Assembly: GCF_007754155.1 (NCBI RefSeq)
Contig: NZ_CP037423.1
Span: 1,054,001 to 1,118,000, forward strand
Length of the DNA stretch: 64,000 bases
Direction of reading: 5' to 3'
DNA from: Stieleria neptunia
Lineage (GTDB): Bacteria; Planctomycetota; Planctomycetia; Pirellulales; Pirellulaceae
A program made the position numbers and the translations under genes. How positions within the stretch are numbered: the first letter of the stretch is position 1; each line of letters opens with the position of its first letter. A model generated the notes under the pieces. It had not been told where the DNA came from. It saw only the letters and a list, made by a program, of their open reading frames with translations, and searched no databases. Below are positions 45,936 to 54,212 of this stretch, piece by piece.

Positions 45936-47219
45936 TTGCTGCCGCCGGCCCCCCAACATTCTTTTTCGTTGAGTCTCGTTGTACTCACGATTTCTTGGGT
46001 GCTCCAAGCAACCATCAGCTATCGAGCTTGTGAGAAAATTGCCCGCACGCTAGGCACCATCCATTCTGGATTGTCTCACGCCCCTACGGCAAACACGATT
46101 CAGAACTGGACGCTGCGACGGGGGCTGCATGAATTAACGCGTCCCAAAGAACAGGCCGACGATTGGATTCTCCTGGTCGACCACACGATCCAATTGGGAA
46201 ACGAGAAATGTCTTTTGATCGTTGGGATTCGCCTTGAACATTGGCTCAATCTCGATCGGCCTATCCGACTGAGCGATCTCTCGGCCATCCTGATCGAGAT
46301 TGTCCAGACATCCAACGGCAAGATTGTTGCCGAGCAACTGAAGAAAGCTGCTGACCGAGTCGGTCAGGTCAAGGCCATCATTTCCGACCAAGGTTCCGAC
46401 TTGGTCAACGGAATCGCTGGTTTTCAACAGGAAAGCGAGTCGACGATCGCATTGACCGACATGTGTCACCGAACTGCGACGGCACTCAAACATGTCCTGC
46501 AGAAAGACCCTCAATGGGATTCGTTTCTCGGGCACTGTGGAAAGACACAACCGAAAGCCAAACAGACTGAGCTGGGATCGTTGTTGCCTCCCAAACTCAA
46601 GGTCAAGGCACGCTTCATGAATCTGCACAGTCTGATCGGGTGGGCAGAGCGGATGTTGCGTCTGCTTGACACCCCCCATGAAGAACGACAGCAACAAGAT
46701 CGACTTGGTCGCCTGGAAGAGAAATTCGCTTGGGTGCTTGACTATCGTGAATCGATCGCAGTCTGGGCACGTCTGATGCGGATGGTCGACAAGACGTTAG
46801 AGCACTCACGAACAGTCGGTTTTAACGCAGACTCGGCTGCTTCCCTGGCTGAAAAACTTTCGTGTGATGTAGGCGATTGGCAGAGCCAAGCGTTTCGCGA
46901 CGAGATCGTCTCGGCGATCGAAGAGAATTCAAGCATTCTTGCCCCCGGGGAGAGGTTGCCGGCGAGCAGCGAAATCCTTGAATCCTTGATCGGTAAGGGC
47001 AAGCAGATGGGTCGACAACATTCTCGCAGCGGTTTCACCCGCAACGTCTTATCAATGGCTGCCAGCGTCGCCGACGTCAGTGCGGAAGCCATTGAAACGA
47101 GCCTCGCCTCCGTTACCCACAAAACCCTATGCAATTGGGTGAAGGACAACCTCAGACAAACCATGACGATGTTCCGCCGCAGCGTACTACCGTCATCCCC
47201 AGGAACCGATACGGCCTAA
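45936..47219 (+). CDS. transposase-like protein (DDE-type candidate)
   Basis: 427 residues if started at TTG 45936. The frame is open further upstream, so the real start, or a frameshift from the small ORF, is unsettled. A helical N-terminus (RACEKIARTLGTIHSGL, HAPTANTIQNW) looks like a DNA-binding part. Next come DDWILLVDHTIQLGNEKCLL and KAIISDQGSDLVNGI, which fit the first two Asp-containing strands of a DDE/RNase-H fold. The third acidic residue cannot be placed. The C-terminal end is helical. It is the main gene of the 45555-47259 element. Confidence 0.7.
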   Translation: MLPPAPQHSFSLSLVVLTISWVLQATISYRACEKIARTLGTIHSGLSHAPTANTIQNWTLRRGLHELTRPKEQADDWILLVDHTIQLGNEKCLLIVGIRLEHWLNLDRPIRLSDLSAILIEIVQTSNGKIVAEQLKKAADRVGQVKAIISDQGSDLVNGIAGFQQESESTIALTDMCHRTATALKHVLQKDPQWDSFLGHCGKTQPKAKQTELGSLLPPKLKVKARFMNLHSLIGWAERMLRLLDTPHEERQQQDRLGRLEEKFAWVLDYRESIAVWARLMRMVDKTLEHSRTVGFNADSAASLAEKLSCDVGDWQSQAFRDEIVSAIEENSSILAPGERLPASSEILESLIGKGKQMGRQHSRSGFTRNVLSMAASVADVSAEAIETSLASVTHKTLCNWVKDNLRQTMTMFRRSVLPSSPGTDTA

Positions 47220-47385
47220 ATCTGCTATCCTTCTGAGTTGCAATTTTGCGCAGCCCAGGCTCCGCCTCCATGCCAGCGAGGCGGTTGCCCGGGATAGCGG
47301 CGCTGAAAAAGGACCCATGGGACATGTCTCCCATTGGTCCTGTTTTCCCTGGTCAACGTCCCAGCGGGCGCCCGGTAAACCGGTC

Positions 47386-47449
47386 GGCGCCCGCCCGGAA
47401 GGGCCGGCGTACATCTCGCTGGGTACGCCGGCCCTTCTGGGCGGGCGCC
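47386..47449. repeat. 27-bp inverted repeat
   Basis: The left arm 47386-47412 and right arm 47423-47449 are complementary over 27 bases with one mismatch (core GAAGGGCCGGCGTAC against GTACGCCGGCCCTTC), around a 10-base loop. It lies between the IS-like element and the REP repeat at 47486 and belongs to the 400-base non-coding strip 47260-47655. Confidence 0.8.
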
Positions 47450-47485
47450 ACCGCCGCAGGCGGTGCCCTACGCTGTGAATGACTT

Positions 47486-47561
47486 GTTAGCGGCAGGGCG
47501 CGAGCCCTCCGGTGTTTTGGCAAAGATGCGCAAGCCGGAGGGCTGGCGCCCTGCCGCTAAC
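47486..47561. repeat. palindromic REP-like repeat, intact copy
   Basis: GTTAGCGGCAGGGCGCGAG at the left pairs with the right end CCCTGCCGCTAAC; inner CCCTCCGG pairs with CCGGAGGG. The 76-bp length equals that of the copy at 53181-53256. One arm is slightly decayed (GGCTGGCGCC instead of GGCTCGCGCC). Confidence 0.85.
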
Positions 47562-47655
47562 ACTTCCTAAAACACAGGAAAGAAATCGTTCTCGCCGCAG
47601 GCGGAGTTTGGGAACAAGTGAGTCGTCCAACTAGAGCTTTACCAACTCCTGGACG

Positions 47656-48789
47656 TTAAGCTTGTCGCAATGCGTTGACGATCGGCACGCTGGCGGCCTG
47701 AACCGCCGGTGCGATTCCGGCAGCCAAGCCCACGACCACCGAAACCAGCGTGCCGGTGATGGCCAACGCAAGCGAAGGCTGAAATGAAATCGTGGCGCCT
47801 TCGGCGCCGATGGCGAATCCACCGATCTCGAGTGCCGCCAGCGCCAACAACGTGCCGCTGATTCCCCCGACGACGCACAAGATCGTGCTTTCGGCTAACA
47901 CCAAACGCATCGCCCGCAGCGGTCGCACGCCGATCGTTTGCAGGACGGCGTATTCCTTGATGCGGTCCTGAACACTCATCACGGTCGTGGTGGCGACGAG
48001 CGACAGCACCAAACCGACACAGGCGTAACCGAGCCAATGGGCGAAGCCGATCAAGTCGACCAGGTCCGAGAGCGTGCTGGCCTGAAACGCCCCTTTGCGT
48101 CGTGTCCGCGTGGCAACGGGGCCGGATCGCAGTTCGGCATCGATTTCGCTGGCGACACGATCCGGATCGGCATCTTCGGTCAACCGCACTTCATGTTGGG
48201 TGACCAGTCCCGCCGCGTCCAATCCACGGGTGTATTGCAGAAACGCCAGGCTGGTGTAGATCAGGTTTTCTTCCGAGGGCACCGATGATTCAAAGATCCC
48301 GGTGACGCGGACTGAAATCTCCCCGATCGAAAACTGGTCCCCTGTTTTCAGCCCGCGTCGCTTAGCCACGTTGCGACCGACGATCGCAGCATCTCGTTGC
48401 GACGAAAAGGTCTGCCAATCGCCGCTGGTCAACTTCAAGGGTCTGGTTCTGCGGATCTGCTCCGGGTCCGCTCCGTTAAAGACGACAATGTCCAAACTGG
48501 CGCGGCAGTTGTTCGTCCAAACCTGAATCGGCATCACCTCCCGTACACCGGGAACGTCCTTGATCTTCCGCGAGTAGTCCTCGGGCAACCGGCTGCTGGT
48601 CGGACAAAACCGGCTCTCTTGAAACACGATCAAGCTGCGATCGGCGTCCGCCCCCGTCGTCAGCCGGTGCAAGCCTTCTTGCACCGATCCGACAAAGCAG
48701 AACACGAACATCGCGACCGCCGCACCGGTCACGGTCAGCAACGTTCGCGTGCGGTGACGCCAAAGGGTTTTTAAAACGTATGTGGTCAT
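47656..48789 (-). CDS. ABC transporter permease, FtsX/MacB type (second permease)
   Basis: 377 residues from ATG at 48789. One N-terminal helix ([21 protein letters not shown]) is followed by a periplasmic domain of about 230 residues and three C-terminal helices (from about residue 255; [57 protein letters not shown]). This is the FtsX/MacB layout, which pairs with an ABC ATPase and a periplasmic adaptor and transmits force instead of forming a channel. The upstream extension to 48849 is not needed. A palindromic element separates it from the ATPase gene of the same operon. Confidence 0.88.
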   Translation of the reverse strand: MTTYVLKTLWRHRTRTLLTVTGAAVAMFVFCFVGSVQEGLHRLTTGADADRSLIVFQESRFCPTSSRLPEDYSRKIKDVPGVREVMPIQVWTNNCRASLDIVVFNGADPEQIRRTRPLKLTSGDWQTFSSQRDAAIVGRNVAKRRGLKTGDQFSIGEISVRVTGIFESSVPSEENLIYTSLAFLQYTRGLDAAGLVTQHEVRLTEDADPDRVASEIDAELRSGPVATRTRRKGAFQASTLSDLVDLIGFAHWLGYACVGLVLSLVATTTVMSVQDRIKEYAVLQTIGVRPLRAMRLVLAESTILCVVGGISGTLLALAALEIGGFAIGAEGATISFQPSLALAITGTLVSVVVGLAAGIAPAVQAASVPIVNALRQA

Positions 48790-48866
48790 GGTTGATTCAC
48801 GGGATTGAAACGGCAACGAAACGATGACGGCACGAATTCGACCGGGCACGGCGGCTGGCCTTCAAA

Positions 48867-48923
48867 GTGGGATAGGCTTCCAGCCTGTCGAAACTGGAAT
48901 GACAGGCTGGAAGCCTATCCCAC
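48867..48923. mobile_element. 57-bp palindromic core, copy C
   Basis: GTGGGATAGGCTTCCAGCCT plus GTC at the left, and its complement ending CCTATCCCAC at the right, the same palindrome as in copies A and B. The outer part is only partly recognisable: a CCGTCTGTTAAC resembling CCGTGCGTTGC on the right. It lies between the ATPase and the second permease gene of the ABC operon. Confidence 0.8.
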
Positions 48924-48937
48924 CCATTCTCCGTCTG

Positions 48938-49669
48938 TTAACCGAATTGCTTGATCATTTTGCCGCCCTCCGCTTTTCTTGTCGGCGATGTTCCATCCCG
49001 CTCCAAGAACTTCCCGTGATCGAGCACCAATTGCCGGGTTGCGATCGCGGCCACGTCACTGTCATGGGTGACCATCAGCAGGGTGATGTTCAATTCCTTG
49101 TTCAGGCGTTGCAGCAGCGTTTGCACCTGCTCGCTGGTCTCCGCGTCCAGGCTGCCGGTCGGCTCGTCGGCGACAACGACTTGCGGGTGGGCCACGATCG
49201 CTCGTGCGATCCCGACTCGCTGCTCTTGCCCGCCGGAGAGTTGGCGTGGGTAATGATCGGCGCGATCGCTCAGCCCAACGGCCTCCAATGCCAACTCGAC
49301 ACGTTGTCGACGTTCGGACGCCGTCAGTTTCAACAGCAATGTGGGAAGTTCCACGTTCTCGTATGCGGTCAGCACGGGAATCAGGTTGTGCGTCTGGAAG
49401 ATGTAACCGAGGTTCGCCGCCCGCCAGTCGGCCAATTTGCTACGCGACAGCTTCGTCACTTCCGTTCCGGCAACGGTGATCGTGCCCGAATCGGGTCGGT
49501 CGATGCCGCTGACCAAATTCAGCAGCGTGCTCTTGCCCGTGCCGCTCGGCCCCATCAATGAAACGAATTCTCCCGCGACGATGTCCAAATCGACTTGATC
49601 CAGCGGCGTGATTGTCTCGTCGCCCTTGCGAAAACGTTTAGTTACGCCACGCAGTTCTACCAATGCCAT
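48938..49669 (-). CDS. ABC transporter ATPase, LolD/MacB type
   Basis: 243 residues. Walker [14 protein letters not shown] (about 40), signature [15 protein letters not shown] (about 143), Walker [18 protein letters not shown] (about 162) and the H-loop MVTHD are all present. Sequence type and neighbours place it with the MacB/LolD group that drives FtsX-like permeases. It starts directly adjacent to the stop of the HlyD-type adaptor gene. It lies between two permease genes and may serve both. Confidence 0.92.
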   Translation of the reverse strand: MALVELRGVTKRFRKGDETITPLDQVDLDIVAGEFVSLMGPSGTGKSTLLNLVSGIDRPDSGTITVAGTEVTKLSRSKLADWRAANLGYIFQTHNLIPVLTAYENVELPTLLLKLTASERRQRVELALEAVGLSDRADHYPRQLSGGQEQRVGIARAIVAHPQVVVADEPTGSLDAETSEQVQTLLQRLNKELNITLLMVTHDSDVAAIATRQLVLDHGKFLERDGTSPTRKAEGGKMIKQFG

Positions 49670-51229
49670 TTAATTGATCCCCATGTTTTGATCGTCGCCC
49701 GCCACGCGAACGGTACTGTCTTGTTTCAAGCCTTCCAAGCCGCTGGTGATCAGCTTGTCGGTCACGTTCAATCCCGACTTGATTTCGACCAGTCCATCAC
49801 CGCTCGACCCGCCAAGTTCCACCGGCCGCTGTCGTGCGATATCGTCGGCGTCCACGACCCAGATGAATGCCCCCGCGTCACCCGATTGAACGAGTCGGCT
49901 GGGGACAAACATGCGTTCGCTTTCGGTCGTCTCGTTCTTCGAATTCGCAATCGTCGGCGCGAGGAAAGTCGCCGTGACCAGCATTTCGGGACTGACCGTC
50001 GGCGGCGGCTGGATCAATTCCACTTTGACTTCCAAGGTGTTTTTTTGAATGTTCGCGGAACTGGTCAATTGCAGCACGCGGCCTTGGATGACGTCTTCCG
50101 AAGACGCCGTTTCAATCTGAACGGGCTGCCCCCGCGTGACCATGGGGACATCTTCCAAGCGGACATCGGCGCGGACTTGCAAGCGATCCGGGTCGTACAT
50201 CTCGATCACCGTGCTCGAACTGTGGCTGGCGTTTGAAGCCAGTCCCATCACGCGAGTCCCCGGTGCCGCGACCAAGCGTAGTACGCGTCCGTCCATCGGC
50301 GCCCGAACGACGTTTCGCCGCAGTGCCAGTTCGGCCTGTCGCAATTGCAATTCCGCTTCATCCCGCAACGCCTCGGCCGATTGCACCTTGGCATCGGCCT
50401 CGTGCAGTTGTCGTGTTTCCTCGACCAGCAGTTCAAGTTGCCGCTTCAGCGCGGTCACTTTTTTGTCGAGGGCATCGGATTCACGCTGCAGGTTCGGCCC
50501 ACGTTGCCGCAGTTCTTGCAGCGTCGCCAGCGATGCGGCGTGATCACTTTCGGCACGCGCGATGATATTGCCGGAGATCGCGCCCTTGGCCGACCGCTTG
50601 CCTTCCATGCTGCTTTTGGTGTAGTCGAGATGCGCCTCGGCAGCTTGGATCAAAAACGGCAACTTGGCCAACTCCGTTTGAGCTTTTGCCAACATGCTTT
50701 GGGCGTCGGCCAATTGCACCTGCAAATGGACCGGGTTGTCGAAGCGGATTTGGGCGGCGTCGCGTTCGGCGATGGCCCGTTTCAGTTCGCCTTGCCGAAT
50801 CGCCAACAAGTTCTTTGCCTGCTGGACATTCAGTTCTGCGTCGATCGAGATCAACTTGGCGATCGCTTCGTCTTTCTTGACATGCTGTCCCGCGACCACC
50901 AACAATTCTTCGATCACACCCGGCGCCAACGCGGCCACGCTGATCGCGGTAGGCCGGGGCTCGATCCATCCGGGCGCTTGGAACAACGTCGTCCCGGCTT
51001 GTTGAACCTCCGCTCGCTTGACGACCACCGGCACGACCGTCACCGAGGGCCGTGGCATCAGCCCCCGGCCTGCGGCGGCAGCCAGCAGGGCAACGAACCC
51101 GCACAAGATGCCGATCGGCAGAACGTAGCGCGTGAACCAACGCTTGCGGCGCGGCTTCGTCGGCGTCGCGTCCTCTCGGGGCGAGCGGTCGAGTGCCAGT
51201 TGGCTCAGGTCGAGCGGAGTGTTCGCCAT
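49670..51229 (-). CDS. HlyD/MacA-type periplasmic adaptor protein
   Basis: 519 residues. After an Arg/Lys-rich cytoplasmic start, a single helix (about 33-55; VLPIGILCGFVALLAAAAG) anchors it. The mature part shows a biotinyl-lipoyl-like segment (VEELLVVAGQHVKKDEAIAKL-type, about residues 105-125), a long coiled coil (about 125-290) and the second lipoyl half RAPMDGRVLRLVAAPGTRVMG, then beta-barrel segments up to the C-terminus. It bridges the inner-membrane transporter and the outer envelope. It is directly adjacent to the lipoprotein gene (2 bases) and the ATPase gene. Confidence 0.88.
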   Translation of the reverse strand: MANTPLDLSQLALDRSPREDATPTKPRRKRWFTRYVLPIGILCGFVALLAAAAGRGLMPRPSVTVVPVVVKRAEVQQAGTTLFQAPGWIEPRPTAISVAALAPGVIEELLVVAGQHVKKDEAIAKLISIDAELNVQQAKNLLAIRQGELKRAIAERDAAQIRFDNPVHLQVQLADAQSMLAKAQTELAKLPFLIQAAEAHLDYTKSSMEGKRSAKGAISGNIIARAESDHAASLATLQELRQRGPNLQRESDALDKKVTALKRQLELLVEETRQLHEADAKVQSAEALRDEAELQLRQAELALRRNVVRAPMDGRVLRLVAAPGTRVMGLASNASHSSSTVIEMYDPDRLQVRADVRLEDVPMVTRGQPVQIETASSEDVIQGRVLQLTSSANIQKNTLEVKVELIQPPPTVSPEMLVTATFLAPTIANSKNETTESERMFVPSRLVQSGDAGAFIWVVDADDIARQRPVELGGSSGDGLVEIKSGLNVTDKLITSGLEGLKQDSTVRVAGDDQNMGIN

Positions 51230-51231
51230 GA

Positions 51232-51765
51232 CTACTTGCCCGGTCGCACGAAGACTTGATGGGCCGCAACCGTCAAATTGCCTTGGTCGTCTCGCTGGGC
51301 TTTACCGCTGACGACGACGGTTGACAATTCCTTGACGCCGAGAAACTCACGGGCATCTTGGGCAACCGGTTTGCCGGCGTCGTCGACAATTTTGACGGTC
51401 GCAATGTTGTCTTTGACCGCATCGGTTTGGCAGCAGTAATCCCAGGGCGTCGGGCATCCCTCGTCGTCGGCACAGTAGGGCACTTTGGGGTCAACGATGG
51501 TGAATGCGGCCAGGCCTTCGACAAACGGTTCGCTCGATCCGCCGACCAGGCCGACCAGAGTCACGTCCTGTCCGTCTTCGGTTTTCTCGCGGGCTTCACC
51601 GACCGGCATCGCCCCTTCGGGCTCGCTTTCGGCGGCGTACGGCGACGCTGCCGCGGCCGAGTCCGCTGCGGCTTGGCTCGGATCCGACGCGACGTCGGCA
51701 TTGTCGCTGCATCCGGTCGCCAACAAAAACAACGCCGCCAAACCTACGTTGAAAAACGTCTTCAT
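51232..51765 (-). CDS. lipoprotein with a Cys-rich loop, ABC-operon partner
   Basis: 177 residues from ATG at 51765. A lipoprotein signal ends LLATGC (Cys about 19), followed by an Ala/Ser-rich linker (about 20-55). The C-terminal half contains a Cys cluster, [15 protein letters not shown] (about 97-111), and a beta-rich section ending [20 protein letters not shown], which suggests an OB-like fold. I recognise no family. It lies in the ABC operon between permease and adaptor, 2 bases from the latter, so it is probably a periplasmic accessory factor, possibly metal- or redox-related because of the cysteines. Confidence 0.75.
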   Translation of the reverse strand: MKTFFNVGLAALFLLATGCSDNADVASDPSQAAADSAAAASPYAAESEPEGAMPVGEAREKTEDGQDVTLVGLVGGSSEPFVEGLAAFTIVDPKVPYCADDEGCPTPWDYCCQTDAVKDNIATVKIVDDAGKPVAQDAREFLGVKELSTVVVSGKAQRDDQGNLTVAAHQVFVRPGK

Positions 51766-51787
51766 TCTCAATCTCCTTGGTAAACTT

Positions 51788-52942
51788 CTAAACTGCTTTC
51801 AAACTCGTTGCGACTTGTAATCGCAACGCTTTCAGCGCCGGGGGCAACGCGCCCAAGACGCCCAGTAACAAACCGACGCCGCAGCCGATCAAGATTGCGA
51901 CGCTGTCGATGCGTAAGGTGAACGCACCCATGGTGAAACGCACGGCCATGCCATTGAGCACGGTCAATGCGATCACGCCCGAGAACAGCGAACCGGCCGC
52001 CGCCAACAAGACGGCTTCCTGGACCAGACTGACCAGGATCGCACGCCGGCGAAATCCGATCGCTTGCAGCGTCGCGATTTCACGAACCCGCCCGGCCACC
52101 GCGCCGTACATCATGTTCAATCCCGCAAAAACGCCCGCGCCGGACACCAACGCGACGACGAACCAGGCCAGCAATCGTACGGGTTTGTAGTGTTGTTGCA
52201 GCGTGGCGTAGTAATCGGTTTCGCGGCTCGCACGCAGTTCCAAATCGGTGCGTTCCTTACAAAATAGCTTGACTTCCGCAGCCGAACTGCCCGGTGACAG
52301 GAGCATCGCCGCAAGGCTCAAATCCTGTCGCTTGGTTGCCGTTTGCAAGTCGCCCAGGTTGCACCAGATCTCCGACTCGTACGCCGCACCGCCCGCGGCG
52401 AAGCGGCCACGGATCTTCCATGACCGGCCTTCAAACTCGATGGTTTGACCGACCGCCATCGCTTCGTCAGAACTGCCCAGTTTGGCCGCTGCCAAACGGC
52501 CGACCATCACTTCACCCGCGCCCGGCCAGTCGCCGTCGGTCAACTTGACCGATCGGCGGACCAGCGGCGCGGCCAACGTGACGCCGCGAACCAGTCCCAA
52601 ACCGCCGTCGGCCGATTCGTTTTTGACCCGCGTCCCCAGGTACAGTTCGGGCGAGACGTGTGTCACGCCGAACCGTTTGACCGTTCCCTGCAAACTGGCA
52701 GTCAACAACGACGGCGTCCGAGCCGCGATCGAAGAGTTTTCAATGTTCTCTTCGGAGTTCACCGAATAGACCAAGACAACGTCCGGGTCACCGCTGACGG
52801 ACAGGGATTGCTCCATGCCACGAATGAAACCGACGACGACGAATACCAACATCACCACCGTCGCCAAGGCGACGAGTGTCAATGTCGTCCGCACCGGCCG
52901 TCGAGCCAGGTTGCGAACACCGTATTCCCAGGGCAGTAACAT
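51788..52942 (-). CDS. ABC transporter permease, FtsX/MacB type (first permease)
   Basis: 384 residues from ATG at 52942 ([16 protein letters not shown]). The N-terminal helix ([19 protein letters not shown]), a large periplasmic domain and three C-terminal helices (about 265 onward, including [20 protein letters not shown] and [20 protein letters not shown]) follow the FtsX/MacB design. It is the first gene of the - strand operon: permease, lipoprotein, HlyD adaptor, ATPase, second permease. Two 31-bp tandem repeats lie directly upstream. Confidence 0.88.
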   Translation of the reverse strand: MLLPWEYGVRNLARRPVRTTLTLVALATVVMLVFVVVGFIRGMEQSLSVSGDPDVVLVYSVNSEENIENSSIAARTPSLLTASLQGTVKRFGVTHVSPELYLGTRVKNESADGGLGLVRGVTLAAPLVRRSVKLTDGDWPGAGEVMVGRLAAAKLGSSDEAMAVGQTIEFEGRSWKIRGRFAAGGAAYESEIWCNLGDLQTATKRQDLSLAAMLLSPGSSAAEVKLFCKERTDLELRASRETDYYATLQQHYKPVRLLAWFVVALVSGAGVFAGLNMMYGAVAGRVREIATLQAIGFRRRAILVSLVQEAVLLAAAGSLFSGVIALTVLNGMAVRFTMGAFTLRIDSVAILIGCGVGLLLGVLGALPPALKALRLQVATSLKAV

Positions 52943-52965
52943 CGAACGAGAATTTAAACCTTGTA

Positions 52966-53027
52966 CTCGGTAGGTCACGCTGTGCGTGACGGTTGGCTCG
53001 GTAGGTCACGCTGTGCGTGACGGTTGG
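52966..53027. repeat. two 31-bp tandem repeats
   Basis: A 31-bp unit is present twice without a gap (52966-52996 and 52997-53027) and identical. Each unit holds the dyad GTCACGC-TGT-GCGTGAC. It lies 24 bases before the first permease start, in the promoter or leader of the ABC operon, so it may be a binding site or a recent duplication. Confidence 0.85.
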
Positions 53028-53045
53028 ATACAGTTGTCAAGACTT

Positions 53046-53068
53046 GTTCCCTGGCTCCGCCTGGGAAC
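53046..53068. repeat. GTTCCC..GGGAAC short palindrome
   Basis: GTTCCCTGGCTCCGCC and TGGGAAC form a 23-bp near-palindrome of the family seen at 25552-25574 and 45512-45534. A half copy GTTCCCAGGCGGAGCC follows at about 53125. The strip 53028-53431 otherwise holds only repeats and no gene. Confidence 0.8.
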
Positions 53069-53180
53069 ACACTGTCTTGGAGGCTCTGCCTCCCCGGACC
53101 GCCGGCGGAGCCGGCGCTGAATTGCGTTCCCAGGCGGAGCCCTACGCCATGAACGATTTCTCTCCTGTGTTTTAGGAGGT

Positions 53181-53256
53181 GTTAGCGGCAGGGCGCGAGC
53201 CCTCCGGTTCCGCTATCTTTGCCGAAACACCGGAGGGCTCGCGCCCTGCCGCTAAC
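53181..53256. repeat. palindromic REP-like repeat, intact reference copy
   Basis: GTTAGCGGCAGGGCGCGAG to GCGCCCTGCCGCTAAC with inner CCCTCCGG/CCGGAGGG. It is the best-preserved copy in the window and shows what the interrupted copy at 165-361 looked like before insertion. Confidence 0.9.
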
Positions 53257-53431
53257 AAATCGTTCACGGCGTCGGGCGGAGCCTGAGAACGAGTCGCGAC
53301 AGTTGGCATGTACAGCATGCCCTACAGGGGTTCATTCGGTCCGCGATCTGGCGTTCGCGATCAGGGAACATAACGAACGACAGGGGCGCAATCTTCGATC
53401 ACGCCGCAGGTGTTCATTTCATCTGGCCGGT

Positions 53432-53830
53432 TCAGATCAGCCAGGATTGATGCGCCACGCGCATATCGCGACCGCAGCGAAGTTGCCCGGTGCAGGCAAA
53501 CCCGTGTCGCGTCAAGAAGATGTCTTGCCCAGCGGAGCAAGCGACAGGAGCCGATGTCGGTTGTTGCCAACAGATCATCAGATCCGTGTCCGGCAGCTCG
53601 GTCTCCGTCTGGATGACAGCCCCTTCGCAGATACAGCTCTGACAATTGCACTCATCACCGCAGGGGGCAGGCAGCTCCGAAACCGGAGCCTGGTCGCAAT
53701 GCGAACAGCAAGCACACGTCTCCGCCGCGCGCTCACCACCCACCGCCGCCGTCGTTTCGCACGACAGGCAACGCACCGGACACGCCAACAAATTGACGAT
53801 CAACAGCAGGGCAAGCAGGGGTGAGTTCAT
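53432..53830 (-). CDS. Cys-rich secreted protein
   Basis: 132 residues from ATG at 53830, which starts a signal peptide (SPLLALLLIVNLLACPV). The mature part has many cysteines in short spacing: CETT, CACCSHC, then CGDECNCQSCIC, CWQQ and further single ones (about 15 in all). This suggests disulfide bonding or metal binding. Planctomycetes often carry such small Cys-rich proteins next to metal-efflux loci, but no efflux genes are adjacent here. No catalytic family is recognised. Further upstream starts up to 53926 give a non-signal extension and are not used. Confidence 0.6.
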   Translation of the reverse strand: MNSPLLALLLIVNLLACPVRCLSCETTAAVGGERAAETCACCSHCDQAPVSELPAPCGDECNCQSCICEGAVIQTETELPDTDLMICWQQPTSAPVACSAGQDIFLTRHGFACTGQLRCGRDMRVAHQSWLI

Positions 53831-54212
53831 ATTGTCGATTCTAGCTCTCGGTCTACTCCACGGCAAGCTCGACGGGGCATTCCGACCAAACAAGCAGATC
53901 TGGCGTGGCAGCCGCGTCAGATTCACAACAACAGCGACAAACCCTCTTCGATATTCTGGGTGGGGCTTAAACCGCCAAGGGAGTTGCGTTGTGCCGTGAC
54001 CATCCTACGGTTAGGCCGTTCCGCGTTTATCGGCAGGCACAACCCATTTGGACAGCAAATTCAACTCCATCCTTTTTGGGACACAAGCGAGGGGAACTGT
54101 TGGCCATCACAGCCTCTGCGACGCACGACGATCACCATTTCAACCCAGATTCGACTCGGAGAAACACTCTGGTTTATCCATCGCAGCAGTCGCTTCGATA
54201 GTTTGACCGGGT
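53831..54212. other. intergenic region, no gene seen
   Basis: About 380 bases between the Cys-rich protein gene and the stop of the giant M56 gene, both on the - strand. I found no repeat, terminator or coding signal; short frames on both strands look random. It should contain the promoter of the Cys-rich gene. Confidence 0.5.

Larger units (their letters stand above)
45555..47259 (+). mobile_element. IS-like element, 1.7 kb, two ORFs
   Basis: CCTGGGCTGCGCAAAA (45555-45570) is repeated inverted as TTTTGCGCAGCCCAGG (47244-47259), enclosing a short coiled-coil ORF and a transposase-like ORF. CTCCG stands immediately outside both ends (45550-45554 and 47260-47264) and could be a 5-bp target duplication. 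A caveat is that CCTGGG and CTCCG also belong to the short palindrome family, so the true inverted repeat might be only CTGCGCAAAA, inserted in such a repeat. I cannot assign an IS family from memory. Confidence 0.75.
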
